From Euryodendron excelsum (Eukaryota; Streptophyta; Magnoliopsida; Ericales; Pentaphylacaceae): 64,000 nt of DNA. The translations under genes were made by a program, and so were the position numbers. Positions within the stretch are counted from its first letter, which is position 1. Each line of letters opens with the position of its first letter. The notes under the pieces are model-generated. The model worked only from the letters and a program-made list of their open reading frames with translations, ran no database searches and was not told the DNA's origin. The stretch lies in assembly GCA_033060915.1 (NCBI GenBank), contig CM065396.1:5190001-5254000 (forward strand). Direction: 5' to 3'. This document shows positions 12,346 through 25,261 of this stretch, one piece after another.

Positions 12346-12456
12346 TAATACAGCTAAGCTAGGTCAACAACAACCTCGACGCTCTTTGAAACACCCTCTC
12401 CTCTCCCCACTTTGAATTGAGTGGGTACAACTTACAAGAACAACAACAACAACAAC

Positions 12457-15400
12457 ATGGCGTCAGTGTTTTTGTACCATGTAGTGGGGGATCTGACAGT
12501 GGGGAAGCCAGAGCTGGTGGAGTTCACAGAGACAGAGACGGTGGAGGCTGCGATTAAGGCGATCGGAGAGTCTATGGAAGGCGGGATACCCGTCTGGAGG
12601 AAGAGATCACCACACAAGACTAGTGTGATTGAGAATGCTGAGATGAGGCAGCAGCGATTTGTGGGTATTCTTAATTCGCTCGACATCGTCGCCTTCTTGG
12701 CCAGAGATGACTGTTTGGACGACCAGGAGAAGGCCATGAAGACCCCGGTTTCCGAGGTGCTTATTTCCAACAATTCTCTGCTCAAGGAGGTCGATCCTGC
12801 TACAAGGTTTTGTTTTCTTACTTTGTTTGTTCGATTTCTACAGTACATACAATCTATGATTTCCTGGCTTTTGTAAGGATGTTTGTTAGCGACATTTTAA
12901 TTGCTCTCGGATTACTCGTTAATACTTCAACTCAAAAAGAATGATGATTGTTGTTAGTTCCTCTGTATTATTTTGTTGGTAGTGGAAGTTCAGTCATTTC
13001 TTGAATCCGTTATCTCAATCCTATCATCTGAAATTTGTTTAACCCTCTTTTGCTTTTCATCCTGCAGTTCAATGCACGATCAAGTTAAATTTTGGAAATA
13101 TGTTGCGTCTGTTGTCTTTTGTGGTGGTGGAACTTGTGAAGTGTCACAAAGTCTAGTTTTTAGGAGTCATCGGACGTTTTATTTACTTTTTTATTTTTTG
13201 GTATGGCATTGTTTGAGGTTATAAACATTCATCTGATGATTAAAGTTATGTGCAGGAAGGATGACAATAATCTGTTCTTGGTTATGGATGTCTAGAAGGG
13301 GTTTGGTTAACTTCTTAATGGTCAAGTCAGATAGGTCCTTGGTAATGGCTTTTTTCATATAAATTGTGCACTTGATAATCAACGGCAAAGAGCAAATTCT
13401 TTTGGCATCCTCTCAATTGCTTGAACGAGAATGTGTGATTGTGAGTATGCTAACAAGAAAAGGAGCAAATATGGAATTCTGTGTGGAGTGCAGCTTGTAC
13501 GTGTTGTAATCAAGTTTTGGGTTAATTGGAGGCTTATATTGCTAATTACTAGTTCACATGCTACTAGTAACATTTCATTAGGATTTATTAGGCTTTATGA
13601 TTTAGTGGTGTTTTAATAATTTCACTTTTCAGAAGAAAGGTGTTTGTTTATTTCCATATACATGACATGGGCTTTAGTTTTGGTGCATTGGTTTATTGTG
13701 CTTCAACATAATTTTTTGGTCTATATTACTGCGGGAAAATTCTCACTAGCTAAAGATTTGTCGCTTTAGATTTTGAAGTCTAGTCATAGGTGAAAGTAAC
13801 TAGTTGTACTGTAGCGGTGAGGTTGCTCCATTGCGATTGGGGCATCACAAGTTCGAAACATAACCAACAGTGGCAGGAGCCTCATGAACTTAGCCTTTTT
13901 TGTTTAAGTTATAGGTGAATTAGGAGACCCAACAAATTATAAATATCCATGTAGTTTCTTATTTCATATTGTTGAAGTTATAGGAATCGGGTGTTGTGCT
14001 TGTATGATTTTGCTTAACCATTGTGAGGATGAAGCCCTTCTTCTTCTTCCTTCCATATTTATTTTTCTATCCATGTCCTTACTCCTCCACTTTGGTCTTT
14101 TAATTCCCATCAAACCCATTGCGGGTAAGATGGTGGCAGTTCGAAGGAGAGGTGGCAAAATACATCAGAGGGACTAGTGATTATGGGGTGTCGAGGTGAG
14201 AGACGAGAGAGAAGAGCAACGAAGATTTTTGAGCCTCTAAGGAAGTACAAAGTCTCTAGGAGCCAAAGAGTATAGAAGTGATATAGGAGAGGCATAATGT
14301 TCTATTTATAGAAGGTGAGCACATGCATACAACTACATTGTCTGAAATTCTAGAGTTAGTAAGGAAAGTTGTTAGGCCCCTTGTGCATCTTTTTGGTGTA
14401 AAACCTTGTTTTGGAGACAAAGAAACCAAATTTCTTGAAGGTTCTAGGAAATATGTATATGTAGGTTTCTCTTTCTGATTTGGAATGGCCCAAGGCAGGT
14501 TGAGCCATGGGGCGTAGAGAGCTGCAGCATAGCCTTTGTCTCTAGTTACCAAGCCACAAGATCATATAGACTTCCAGTATTTGTTGAATTGTTTGGTATA
14601 ACAAACAAGGCCCTACCTCTTCGCGTAGGTGGAGAGACACGAGGTGTGCCCTAAACTCTTTACTCCCATACAATGTTAAAATTGTCACATCTTTGATCTT
14701 TAGACTGTAGCACACAATCCTTGCAGGCATTCCAAGATTTCATATGTACACGTTCGGCGAGGCCGAACACATGGACTGAACATCCTTTACTAGTTGAGGC
14801 CAAGAAGCACGGACACTTCTAGGAAGGTGCTATGCTCGTGTCAATCATGACACTAATTACACTCCCTGACATATGTTGGACATGCGTCCAAACGAGTCTC
14901 ATTATCTTTTTAATATTTTTAGAACTAGACACATTTCAGACACTTGGGGGGACATATCTGTCCGTCACTTGGACACGTGTCTATCACTTAAACAAATGAA
15001 ACACGTTGTGAGTTTGGAAAAAATAATTTGAGATACAATTGTCATATAAAAACAAGGTGATTTTATACTCAATTTGACGTTTAAGTAGTTGAATACATTG
15101 TTTTTAATTTTAATTAGTGTTATCTTATAATTTTTTCATTATCTTTGAGTACAATATTCTTATATATGACATATAAAAATATACAAAATATATATTTTTG
15201 CTGTGTTCCCGCTATGTCATGTCTTGCATTTTTTGAAAATTGCTGTATTGGTGTGTCCGTGTAGTTTCATGTCCATGTCCGTGTTTCTTAGCTTGGAAAT
15301 ATCTATGATGACATGTGAGGCACACTTTCTGCTGACGTGCTTATGGCATTTGGTAGGAGCACAAATATCTACAACCATAAATAGTTGTTTAGATATTTTC

Positions 15401-18400
15401 AGCAACTCCTTCATGAAAATCCAATAACCATTTACTCTAGAGACTAATCTGTTTCTGCTCCTTTCATTTTCAGACCTTAGAACCTCTCTTTAAGATCCCT
15501 GAATCTAGAATATTTCAGTTCCCTAAGGCCACCACAAAATGTCAATTGTAGACAGCATTATTCCAAGTGTCCTAAAGTTTTCCTGCTTTTGTTTAGCTTC
15601 AGATTTTAAAAGTATTAATTTATGATGAGAGTTTATTCAAGATTCTTTTAAGACACCGTGGAGAATGTTGTGAAAATTGTGATCAAATTTTATAACTTAA
15701 TGTCTTGCTTCAAGATGCTTAGGATGCTAGAGTGATTGTTTAACTAAGAATCTAATGGGAAATAAATACTACTCAAGATTTGTATTTGTACAATTGTACA
15801 TCATCTTTAGTCTTCATTTATGTATCTCTTGAAACTAATCATGTAATGAACAAAAGGATGTTGATGTTATGCAAAAAAATGATCTGTTTATTTGTTTTAG
15901 CTTAACACTTGTCAGGATAAAGTCCTTTTCATCTTCTTCTTCTTCTTGTCCTCGTATATGTGAAACTACTATCCCTGGTACTATTTGCAGTCCCCAAACA
16001 GACCCTGCATAGTCCCCAAAATCCCTAAACTATCAAGCCCAAATCAGTCCTAACACTTTCCTGTCCCATTTGCCTTCAAATTGAACCCCAAAATCATTTA
16101 AAAGTTGCTTTCCAGAGATTTAAAGCAACTAATTCTGAAAATCCAGCCACCTTTTTCTGTGTGAACCGATCCAATTTCAACTCCTAAATTTCTCCCATCC
16201 ATCGAACCCTTCTTCTACCTTTTACATTTAGAATTCTGAATCTAGAAATTTTCTTTTGCTTAAACATGATGCAAAAACTAATCATTGCAGGAATCTTTCC
16301 TAGTTTCCTAGAGCTGTCCTTCTTTAGCATGGTTCATGTGAACTTTGAGGCCATTAGGCATTAGAAATAAGCATTACCTGAAGTAATTGATTATAGAATG
16401 TGTCCTCCTTTGTTCAGTTGTGAAATTCCTCAAATGGCTGCCCTTTTTCAGCTTAATTAGTGAGTGAATGGTCTCTTGCTTGTGTTCACTTCATGTGTTG
16501 ACTACACATTTTGTGGTGAGCAATGGCCTCTAAGTTCACATTAAGTAGAGACATTTTCTTTAATAGCCAATAATTTAGAATTGTAAGAAAATTTCTTGCA
16601 GTTTGTATATTGTATAAAGACATTGTCATTAGCTTGTATGTTGATGACTTTAATGATTGCATCCATTCAAAGCGCTAGCCTATGATGTTCATATTTAAAG
16701 GTTTAATCCAACATGGATTTATAATGAACTTGTTGTCTGTTAAATAAATCTATTATCTTCAGTTTGGTTGCTGAGGGGAGGCAAAAAATCATAAAAGAAA
16801 CTTAGTATATCCAACAGATATCATATTCAATTGTGTGTAGAATATTCAAAAAGAAGTATTGCAACGTGAACTTATTTTAAGATTCTTAATTTTCTTCTGT
16901 ACATGGGTACCATTCTCTTTAGGTTATAATATTCATAGGTTATATTTTGACTTTGGATACAAAACATCTGTTCTCTACTGATGTTGTTATCCTTTTGTTT
17001 GATATTTAACCTTTTTTTTATAGGTAAGATAACTTTGTATTGGTAAAAGGCATCAATGGGATGCCCACCCATGTACAAAAGGGACCTATACAAGAAGTTC
17101 AAAAGGATATACACTCCTTACACTTATGCGCTATCTATGAAATCCAAAAATTCTCCTATGTTAGGTTGCACTTTCCCAAAAGCCAAGTATAAAAAATGGC
17201 CAAAAAGTTACTTTCTAATCTATACATAGGCATTTCAATACCTTGAAAAGTTCTCCTATTTCTCTCAACCCAAATCAGCCACATTAAACAAAAAGGTGCT
17301 AAGCACCAGGCCTTCCTCCGTCTTCTCCTATTTCCATGGGGCCCTCTATTTCTGTACCCAAACATTGAACTGGATCTGCTTACACTTGCTAGCATCAAAC
17401 ATGCCAACAAGCTGACATTTGGCCCAATGATACCATCCTCAGTAACAAACTGACATTTGATTGTTTCTCAGGAGGCAGTATCTCTAACCAATTCAAAGAA
17501 AAAATAAAAAATAAAAAAGCACCACCTAATTTTTATCTACTTTTTTTTTTGTTTGCACTTTTTTAAGAGGTAAAAATGCAGTCTAACTTAACATTAGGAA
17601 GAAGCGAAATGTTTATTGTCTCTCTTCTGGGTGGCCAATTTTTTTTTAACAATGGGAATAAGTTTCTGCTAATCTTTATATTGATTTTATTGTAACATTG
17701 AGTAATCTTCGCATGAGAACTATCACTCAAAAGATTTTTAAGGCTCAAGCACCGAACTAAATGTCATCCACCAGTTACTGGATGAGTTCTACTGAATCAG
17801 AGGTTAGTTTTGGCAGTTTGTTTGTTTTTTTTTTTCTTTTCTGGGTGTGGGATAAGATGTGATCTTTTCCCCTGTAGAGGTGTCCCTTAATATTTATGTC
17901 CCGTCTTCAACTAGGGAGTTAATTATTGAACTTTATTCTTGAAGACATTTTCAGAATATCTGAATGTTTTAGCGCTGGCATGAGAACTTTATTACTATGT
18001 TGAAGAAAAGTTCGTCAACGAAACTCTCTCGTCTCCACGCTTTCTATTTTATGGTTAGGTCTATGTTTGATTTGAAATTGAAATTGGCACATAAAAAATG
18101 AGCTAATCTTAATAAATTCTGGAACTCCCAAGCATGAGGTTATTGTCCTTAGCCTGTGTAAATCTATTTTAGAATGTGTTTTCTTGAGCACTAGAAAGAG
18201 TGAAGGAAGGGGGAATCAGAGTTGGTGGGGTAGAGGGCTGCTATTTAGCTTTACTGTTGCACCACTATTACATGTTTTGGATAAGAGGGCTGAGCCTTTT
18301 ACTGTTGCACTGCTATCACGTGTTTCGGATATCAGACGTTACATTTTATCCAAACTCTTGTAGTTTGGAATTTTTAACACATTTATGCCCAGCCTAGTGA

Positions 18401-19717
18401 AAATTCTTGCACCCAGCTTTGTCTTGCCCTCACTGATCCCTCTTCTTCGTCCTTGTCTTCAACTGTAGATAGTGATGACGACACTTTATCCTTTTACTAA
18501 TTCTTATGGCTGACCATGATTCTCCTTCTGATTCTCTACTTTATAAGCTATCCACACGGCAGACATTTTATTGTGGTATGTGCAATGTGGGGAAAATGTG
18601 CAAATGCTGTTCAGTCCTATGCTTATACTTGTTATCTAACTGTAAAAAACAAAGACTAAAATCCTCTGCCATGGATCGCCCAAGGTAGTCTTTTTATTCT
18701 GTCTTACTAGTTGAAGAGAACAGAAAGAAATATGAAGCAGCAACAGAAGTCATCGATGTTTTGCATTTCTATATTTTTCTCCTGACTGGAGCAATTCTGT
18801 CTTTTCCTTCATCTGCAAGATTGATAGATGCACTGGAGATGATGAAGCAGGGTGTTAGGCGTCTCCTTGTTCCTAAAAGCGTAGTATGGAAAGGCATGAG
18901 CAAGCGATTCTCAATTCTCTTCAATGGCAAGTGGCTCAAGAACCTTGACACCTCTAGCAGCTACAGTATCAACTCTGCTGCCAATACCAACCGACCTTCT
19001 GCATCTACTACTACTTCGATCCATGGTAAGTTCTGTTGTCTATCAAGAGAAGATGTCATTCGTTTCCTCATCGGTTGCCTGGGTGCATTAGCTCCTCTCC
19101 CTCTCTCATCCATATCTTCGCTTGGAGCTGTCAACCCAAACTACTATTCCATAGAAGCGTCCAATCCAGCCATTGAAGCCACCCGAAAGCTTCCCCAGGA
19201 CCCCAGTGCAGTTGCTGTCGTGGAGGCCACATCAGATGGTCAATATAAGATCATTGGAGAGATTTCAGCGTGTAAACTGTGGAAATGCGACCACTTAGCT
19301 GCAGCATGGGCATTGGCCAATCTCTCAGCAGGACAGTTTGTGATGGGTGTTGAGGATAATGTCACTTCGAGGTCAGTACCCGATGATATGGTTAATCCAG
19401 CAGTTGGAGAGAAATATTTAGTTAATGGCAGTGGCTCAACAACACGTCCAAAGAAATTCAGCAGCAGGAGCATTGGGTTCGTTAGCACACCAAACCCAAC
19501 TTTTGGTTTTGGTAGGAGCATGTATAGGGGCAGAAGCGCACCCTTAACATGTAAGGTTACGAGTTCGTTGGCTGCAGTCATGGCCCAGATGCTGTCTCAC
19601 CGTGCAACCCATGTGTGGGTGACTGAGGCTGAAAATGAGGATGTCCTCGTTGGTCTCTTGGGTTATGCTGACATTTTGGCTGCTGTGACTAGACAACCAG
19701 TGGCAAGTATTCCTTAA
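12457..19717 (+). CDS. CBSX6: CBS domain-containing protein, CBSX6-like (2 exons)
   Basis: Exons are 12457-12806 and 18820-19717 (1248 nt, 415 residues plus stop), joined across a GT...AG intron of 6,013 bp that splits an Arg codon. The ATG at 12457 follows a run of AAC triplets and opens with MASVFLYHVVGDL. The N-terminal half (about residues 5-160) forms one CBS pair, with the intron falling in its second unit at DPATR/LIDALEMMKQG. The C-terminal half (about 195-415) forms a second pair, ending in THVWVTE and LLGYADILAAVTRQ. A Ser/Asn/Thr-rich linker lies near residues 160-185. CBS pairs bind adenosyl ligands and regulate partner proteins; the exact role of this class is not settled. The protein length is close to that recalled for Arabidopsis CBSX6. 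No frame break was seen. Confidence 0.92.
13800..13895 (+). repeat. Possible tRNA-derived SINE fragment
   Basis: TGTAGCGGTGAGGTTG near 13810 resembles a polymerase III A box. GTTCGAAAC near 13852-13860 fits the B-box consensus at a plausible distance. The text GTGGCAGGAGCCTCA after the B box is also SINE-like. No poly-A end or target duplication was found. Confidence 0.35.
14804..15291. mobile_element. Short non-autonomous element with terminal inverted repeats
   Basis: The left end reads AAGAAGCACGGACAC. The right end, read on the other strand, is AAGAAACACGGACAT. This gives a 15-bp inverted repeat with two mismatches bounding about 490 bp. Several GACACGTGTC-like motifs lie inside. It encodes nothing. 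No clear target duplication was found, so the superfamily is open. Confidence 0.5.
17015..17440 (-). mobile_element. 5'-truncated LINE (L1-type) tail
   Basis: The minus-strand frame 17410-17156 carries APFCLMWLIWVERNRRTF, the hallmark of the C-terminal zinc-binding region that follows the reverse transcriptase in plant L1-type LINEs. Downstream on the same strand the text becomes the usual LINE 3' end and finishes in an A-run (T-run on the plus strand, 17012-17019). Only the last few hundred bases are present, which is normal for LINE insertion. It lies antisense within the CBSX6-like intron. Confidence 0.8.
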
Positions 19718-19965
19718 ACAAAGGCATCTTGAGAGAAGTTTGAGATTGAAGTTCTGTGTATTGAAACTTTACCCCCTTCTCTTTTACCCTCACTCTCTCT
19801 CCCTCCTATTGGTATTATTATTATTATTAATACTTTTTTTTTTTTTTTCAATTTTTACTTGTCGCATTGGGACTCTTTAGAGAAGTAGTTTGGGCTTTTA
19901 TGGAGCTTGTGGACTATAATCATTTTGTATAATTTGGTTTGTTGGTGTGAAATGAAATCATATAT
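19718..19965 (+). terminator. 3' untranslated region of the CBSX6-like gene
   Basis: After the stop come a pyrimidine-rich stretch, a short ATT repeat (19811-19828), a T-run, then TTTTGTATAATTTGG and AATGAAATC, which resemble plant far-upstream and near-upstream polyadenylation signals. The exact cleavage site cannot be read. Confidence 0.4.
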
Positions 19966-22900
19966 AGTTTATACCTCCTTGGATTGCTTCATTTTGTTTA
20001 AATGTGATGGACAGCATTATTTTTAACTGCAGAGTATTTCTTGATCTGCAAATTTGCAAATATCTAGGTAGCTTCATTTTGTTTAGACTTGGTTGACATT
20101 GACAGCATTATTTTGAACGACAGTGTATTTCTTCATCTGCAACTTTCGAGGTCCTCCTATTCTTAGGCCATAAAACCAAAACCAGATGAACAAAACCAAG
20201 ATTTTGTTTCCGGATGCCAAAGAAAATGAAATAAGTAGATTTTCTCTGCCAGGTCTTATAGAGCTCCTGCTCATGACGGTGTTGAGTAGTAGTAACACCA
20301 TGCATTGGCTCAGTCCGCACATGTTCCCAAGTCTTCAAGATCTCTTGATCAGTCCGAAGGTAGGTACTAAATATTGCAGTTGTTGCCATCCAGTTCCGCC
20401 TTTAATCACAAATCAGTAGCATTGTTTTTAATATGCTAATTCAAACTGGGTACAGAGCCACTGAGTATGGGATATTAGTACAACATAATTTTTTGAACAC
20501 AAATCTGAATTGAAATAATAAGAACTTTTTACAAGTCACAGCAGAATCGAAAGTGCATTATTTCTCGCAACACGTGTGATTATTACAAAAATCTAATTTA
20601 ACTTAATTTATGCACAAAATTTCAGTTTTTCGGAGTGAAATCTAAAAAATTTCTCTATGGACTGACAAACCTCCAACTAGATTAAGCATCCCCAGGCATG
20701 TTATCTCAATTGATTCCATAATTCTGCATGTTCCTAACTTGCGTATAACATGTGCTTGCAATACACAACAATATAAGTTTTTAAGTACAACATGGAATTA
20801 TACCTCAAAGCTATTCTATCCGATTATGCATTTATTCTAATTTTGTTAGCAACTAAGTCACAAATAAAAAATTGTTCCAGATAACATATAGCCTTCGAAA
20901 TTAATATGGCTAGATTAATGCCTCGTAAATATTTTGCAGCAATCCTAAAACCCTATGACCTTTGCATGAGTCTTTGAAAATTTTAATTTGCTTCACTCAA
21001 AATAAAATGCTATTTAAAAAATTCTGTTTTTTATTTTTTTTTTTACAAAATAGGAAATCAAATTTTAATTTTACTAGTAAAAGCTGTATGAAAAACAGAG
21101 TTGCGCTGTGTGCAGCCAGCCAACTAGACACAGCTTCTTGTTGATTTGGTCAAAGGCAGGATAATAACATGTACTATTGGGATTCGAGCATTTGCCCCTC
21201 ACGCTCGCCAACTAGGGTTCGAGCTCCAGCCTCCATTTCTCATTCCAGCTTCAGTCCTCTTTGTAATCTCTTTTTATATAAAATATATATCTATATATAT
21301 ATATTTAGTAACACACTTACTAGGCAACGTCAAACAGTCTTCATAGCCTGTCTGTCATATCACGCAAGCTCAAACAGTCTTGCGTGCAGTGACACGCAAC
21401 CTTTGAACTTTGTCTTCATAAATCAATTGGTGAATTTATTGAGGTCATTTTTAATGGCTTGGGAAGTATACACATGCATGGGTCAATTGGTGCATTTGTC
21501 AATATGACTAACAGTTACACTGCCAGGAAATAAAAAAATGTGATAAAGGCTACACAATAGCTATGCATTTACTGTGCCCTAACCATGAATTCACACTCTT
21601 CTTCTTCAATTTTTTGTATCAGTTTCATTCCATTTTGATATGATTTTCAGTATTCAATAAGGTTCAATTCACAAAACCAAAAAATAGGCAAATCATATGC
21701 CATTGGAAAAGCTATGAAGATAATGAATACACATATGTAAAGATCATGGATCAAAACACAGTGTGGTGAGAGATATAAGCTCACAAAATTTTGAAATTTT
21801 TAAATAAAACTGTATATATTTTTTTCTCTCAAATGGTAAGCCTATTAAATCTGAAAATTTCAAGATTATATCATATGCGTATAGTAAAACACACACCATT
21901 TATTTGAGCTACTATTAAAACTTCTTAAAGCGTATAGGATTGTTGTATTCTTATAACAAACAACGCTATAGCACGAAAACATTATATGTCTTGATACCAA
22001 TGTTAGAAAATATGTGCGGCGAAAAAGCAAATTATACTCGACCTGCACTGATATGCCATACATATACATAAATATATATATATATATATATTTATGTGGT
22101 CTATTGCACCGGTTATTTGATAACATAGATATAAAAGTAGTTTTTATCAGAACTTCTATTCTCCTTTTCTCCTACTTGTTCCCATGCATGTAGAGTTGTT
22201 TAAGTTCTTATAATTTTAAAATGTCATTTCCTAAGAGTAGGAGGATATATATGGTCGATTAACTTTTGCTATTTATGACATCTCAAATTTTAGTTCGTTC
22301 GTTTTAAAAGATTTTATATAATTGCTAGTAGTGAACCCATGCATAACGCTAAATTTAAACACATCTAAAAAAAATACACGGAGTATAAGTTTTGACTTAA
22401 AATATAATCTCTATTAGATGTTTTTCAATCTAATTCATGTATGCCTAAAATTACTCAAAACGGTCATTTAAATGCTGCATTTAATTTAAATTTTTTTTTT
22501 GTGATTCAAGTTATTTGGAAAATATAAGGAAAAATATAAAATATTTTAATTTTGAAAGTTGTTATTTAGAATAATAGTTGAATACAATTCTTTTAGAACT
22601 TAAAAATTTCAAGTCACATTTTGTCAATAAAAATTACCAATAAAAGAACTTGAAAACCATCTTTCTACTAAGTGTATTTACTATTGAAAAATATATTAAA
22701 ATTTTCTAATTTATTATAGTTAAGGATGTCGGATGTTGAAAGCTTTATTTCAGGTAAAGTTAGCTTGTTTGCGATTGAACAAATTAAGGAGGAGATGGCC
22801 CAAAAAATTAATTGGAGGGTAGGGGACGGGAACTCTCCTTGTGCAGAAAATATACACCAGCAGCAGATTTAACTTAGTATTACTATTAACTGACCTGCCC

Positions 22901-24108
22901 AACAAACTATATTATAAACATTTTCTATGCTATTCCGATCCCCAAATGAAACACATTTAATAGCTTAGATTAACTTTGTAATTTGAATATATACTCATGA
23001 ATGAAAAACGTGAAATGCATTCTGAATTCTGGTTATCTAAGGATTTCGTGAACTTTAAATTCCTTCTATTTATGTTTACTAAATTAAGAAGCTTAACTCA
23101 GTTAAACTCTTCCACTATTGTCAACCAAAATAAATAAATTATATGAAACGAGAACGTGCAATGCACGTGCTCCTCACTCTTAAGTCCGCTGTCCGCTACT
23201 AAAAGATGATCCATGCATCTCGGCACCATATATTATTAGTTTTTTATAAGTGACATATATTATTAGTTTTTATAAGTGAATGAAGTGAATGCAAGCTTTG
23301 GGCACTCTAACGTCATGCAACTACCTCGTTTGGATATAAGTTTTTATTGAACAGAATCAAAAACTTAATAACCCATTGAAATGAGAAATTAAGTGAAGAA
23401 ATATAACACACTCATACACCCAGACTTGTCTCCATGCGGGACGAGCTCCCAGTTCAATGCAAAGCGTTGAAGTTGACATGAGCTTAAGCTTAGACCCTCG
23501 AGGAGAGCCCACTGACCTTAGCTGGAAGGAGGCCACATGACAGAAGTTTTTTTTTTTGTATAAAACTAAACACTTAGCAACCCATTGAAATGAGAAGTTA
23601 AGTGAAAGTATATAACACACTCACACACCGAGACTCGTCCCGTTGTGGGGACGATCTACCGTTGGGATATAAGCTTTTGAATTTCACTTTTGCCATTTTT
23701 TCTTTTTAGCCGAAACTAAAAAGTAGAAGGCCGAATCAAAAGCCCATGTAGTAAAATGTGGATCCAAATTAGGACAAACAAAGCCGAGGAGTCTGCAAAA
23801 AAAACCAGCCGAATTCAGTCAAAAATCTCTAATGCCCATAATGGTCTCACATTGGTAAGGTTGTGTCCTCGTGGTATGGAGAGATTATCTAAACTAACTA
23901 TCACACTATGTTATTATGCTTATATAATATAATAATTTGTTCATGTGATGCCATATATAGATAGAGATAACACTTTTTAAGAAATTATAAGTATTATTCT
24001 AATTGTATGGTGGATTTTCAAATTTAAAGTTTACACCATGTAAAAGATTTAACACATGTCAAAAGTTAAATGGAACGTTACACCACATAAACATGATGAC
24101 TTGGTGTC
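19966..24108. other. AT-rich intergenic region, no supported gene
   Basis: Both strands were examined. An open frame at 20108-20389 (minus, 93 codons) has moderate complexity but no recognised family, start context or neighbouring exon. TA repeats occur at about 21283-21302 and 22072-22090. A GGGTTCGAGCTCC block near 21211 is B-box-like but isolated. Confidence 0.5.
23332..23665. repeat. Spaced direct repeat of about 100 bp
   Basis: The text AACCCATTGAAATGAGAA followed by TTAAGTGAA and ATAACACACTCA occurs near 23370 and again near 23580. It is followed each time by AGACT(T/C)GTC and a GGGACGA block. The copies lie about 210 bp apart. Function unknown. Confidence 0.7.
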
Positions 24109-24861
24109 ATGGTCATCCTAAATAATTACTCCTTGGTATAGGTGGCCATGGGCTCGATGTCCCACTAAATCTGCCTAGCATTTATAGGATTTGAGAATTT
24201 TTTTAAGATCCGATTACGTTAATCGACAAGCTTGAAAATCTTATTTAAACCTTGACCCAGTCGTAAATATGTGCAAGACAAATATATTTGTATAATTGAA
24301 TATATCATATGCATCTAGATTTTTAATTATTTAACTATGGTTTTAGAGAAGAAAAATATTTATTAAAAAAAAATTAGTTACGGGATTTTAAAACTTAAAA
24401 TTTTAATCAATAAAAGACACAAAAATCACTTTAATTAACACATCATTGATGTTTAATTATCGACAAATTTTTTATTAACCAATTTTTGGATTAAAAGGGT
24501 CGGTGTGGACATCTAATTTTTAATTTGGGCAGGCTTGAGATTCAACTTCAGGCTGGATGAATTATTATATAGTGTAGGCTCAACCCGGCTAATGTTGACT
24601 CTTAGCTATTGGTAAATCCATTCATATTCGAAACTGGCACACTACAGGTGTGTTTAATACTTGAGGAGAGAAGAGAAAGAAAAAAATGAATTTTTTTTCT
24701 TTGTTTCATTTGTAATGTGAAAAGTTAGTGTGTTTTTACTTTTTCCTTCTATATTTTGAAAATTAAACAAAAGAAAAGACATTAATTTTTCTTAAATTTT
24801 TTCTCTTATTTTTTTTTCTTTTCTTTTCATTATTTTTTTTAAGTATCAAACACACCCTAAA
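24109..24861. repeat. Left copy of the 0.75-kb direct repeat flanking the pararetrovirus locus
   Basis: From ATGGTCATCCTAAATAATTA to CAAACACACCCTAAA this matches 39370-40120 along its whole length, with about six substitutions and two homopolymer indels seen by eye. It has no coding content. Viral sequence starts directly after it on the right. The equivalent right copy is followed by ordinary spacer. Confidence 0.93.
24646..24858. mobile_element. MITE-like element at the edge of the left flank repeat
   Basis: The left end AGGTGTGTTTAATACTT and right end AAGTATCAAACACACCCT are inverted repeats of each other with few mismatches, enclosing about 210 bp of T/A-rich DNA. A second copy lies at about 39907-40117 because it is inside the duplicated flank. 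The TIR text resembles PIF/Harbinger- or hAT-type MITEs; the target duplication is not clear. Confidence 0.6.
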
Positions 24862-25099
24862 AGATTTTTGAAGCAAAGATTTTTGAAGGAGAAATTTATT
24901 AACAAGAGAGAGAAGGGAGAATGGATGCGTGCCTTCAACAAGGGTGAAGGATCCCTTTTATAACCAAAATAAAACACTAGTTCGGATTTCAAAATGTTAA
25001 TTACAAGTCCGGAGAGACAGCTTTGTACAAAAGTCAAAAATGCTTTTATAAAGCAATGACGCAACATGGGGGTGGGGCTCAGATGAGTTGGCGTCGGTT
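24862..25099 (-). promoter_or_regulatory. Inverted extra copy of the viral promoter region at the left end
   Basis: This segment matches the promoter region of the reverse arm (about 32852-33078) in the same minus orientation. It carries the same TATAAAAGG box, poly-A signal and GACGCAAC motif. It joins the forward genome at CGTCGGTT/TTATTTG, where GGTT is shared by both partners, a microhomology join. At the left edge CAAAGATTTTTGAAG is partly duplicated. Transcription from it would run left into host DNA. Confidence 0.85.
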
Positions 25100-25261
25100 T
25101 TATTTGTCTTTCCTTGACAGTTTTGCTGTTATCTCTATCTCTATCTTTACTTGTCCTGTATTACTTGTTCGTTAATTGTTCTGTGTCTTTTGTAATTGTT
25201 TAATTGTAATTGTAATATTGTAATTGTAATTGTATAATATTGTAACTGTAATTGTAATAAT

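Larger units (their letters stand above)
12807..18819 (+). other. Large intron of the CBSX6-like gene
   Basis: The donor is ACAAG/GTTTTG at 12806/12807 and the acceptor is CTGCAAG/ATTG at 18819/18820. The intron is much longer than most plant introns and contains at least a LINE fragment, a terminal-inverted-repeat element and a tRNA-like repeat, listed separately. The rest is AT-rich with no coding sense. Confidence 0.88.

Noticed and set aside
12432..12848. 138-codon minus-strand frame
   Set aside because: It is the antisense shadow of CBSX6-like exon 1.
19240..19581. 113-codon minus-strand frame
   Set aside because: It is the antisense shadow of CBSX6-like exon 2.
20108..20389. 93-codon minus-strand frame with protein-like composition
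   Set aside because: No recognised domain, exon neighbours or promoter. It could be a gene relic, but I cannot support it.
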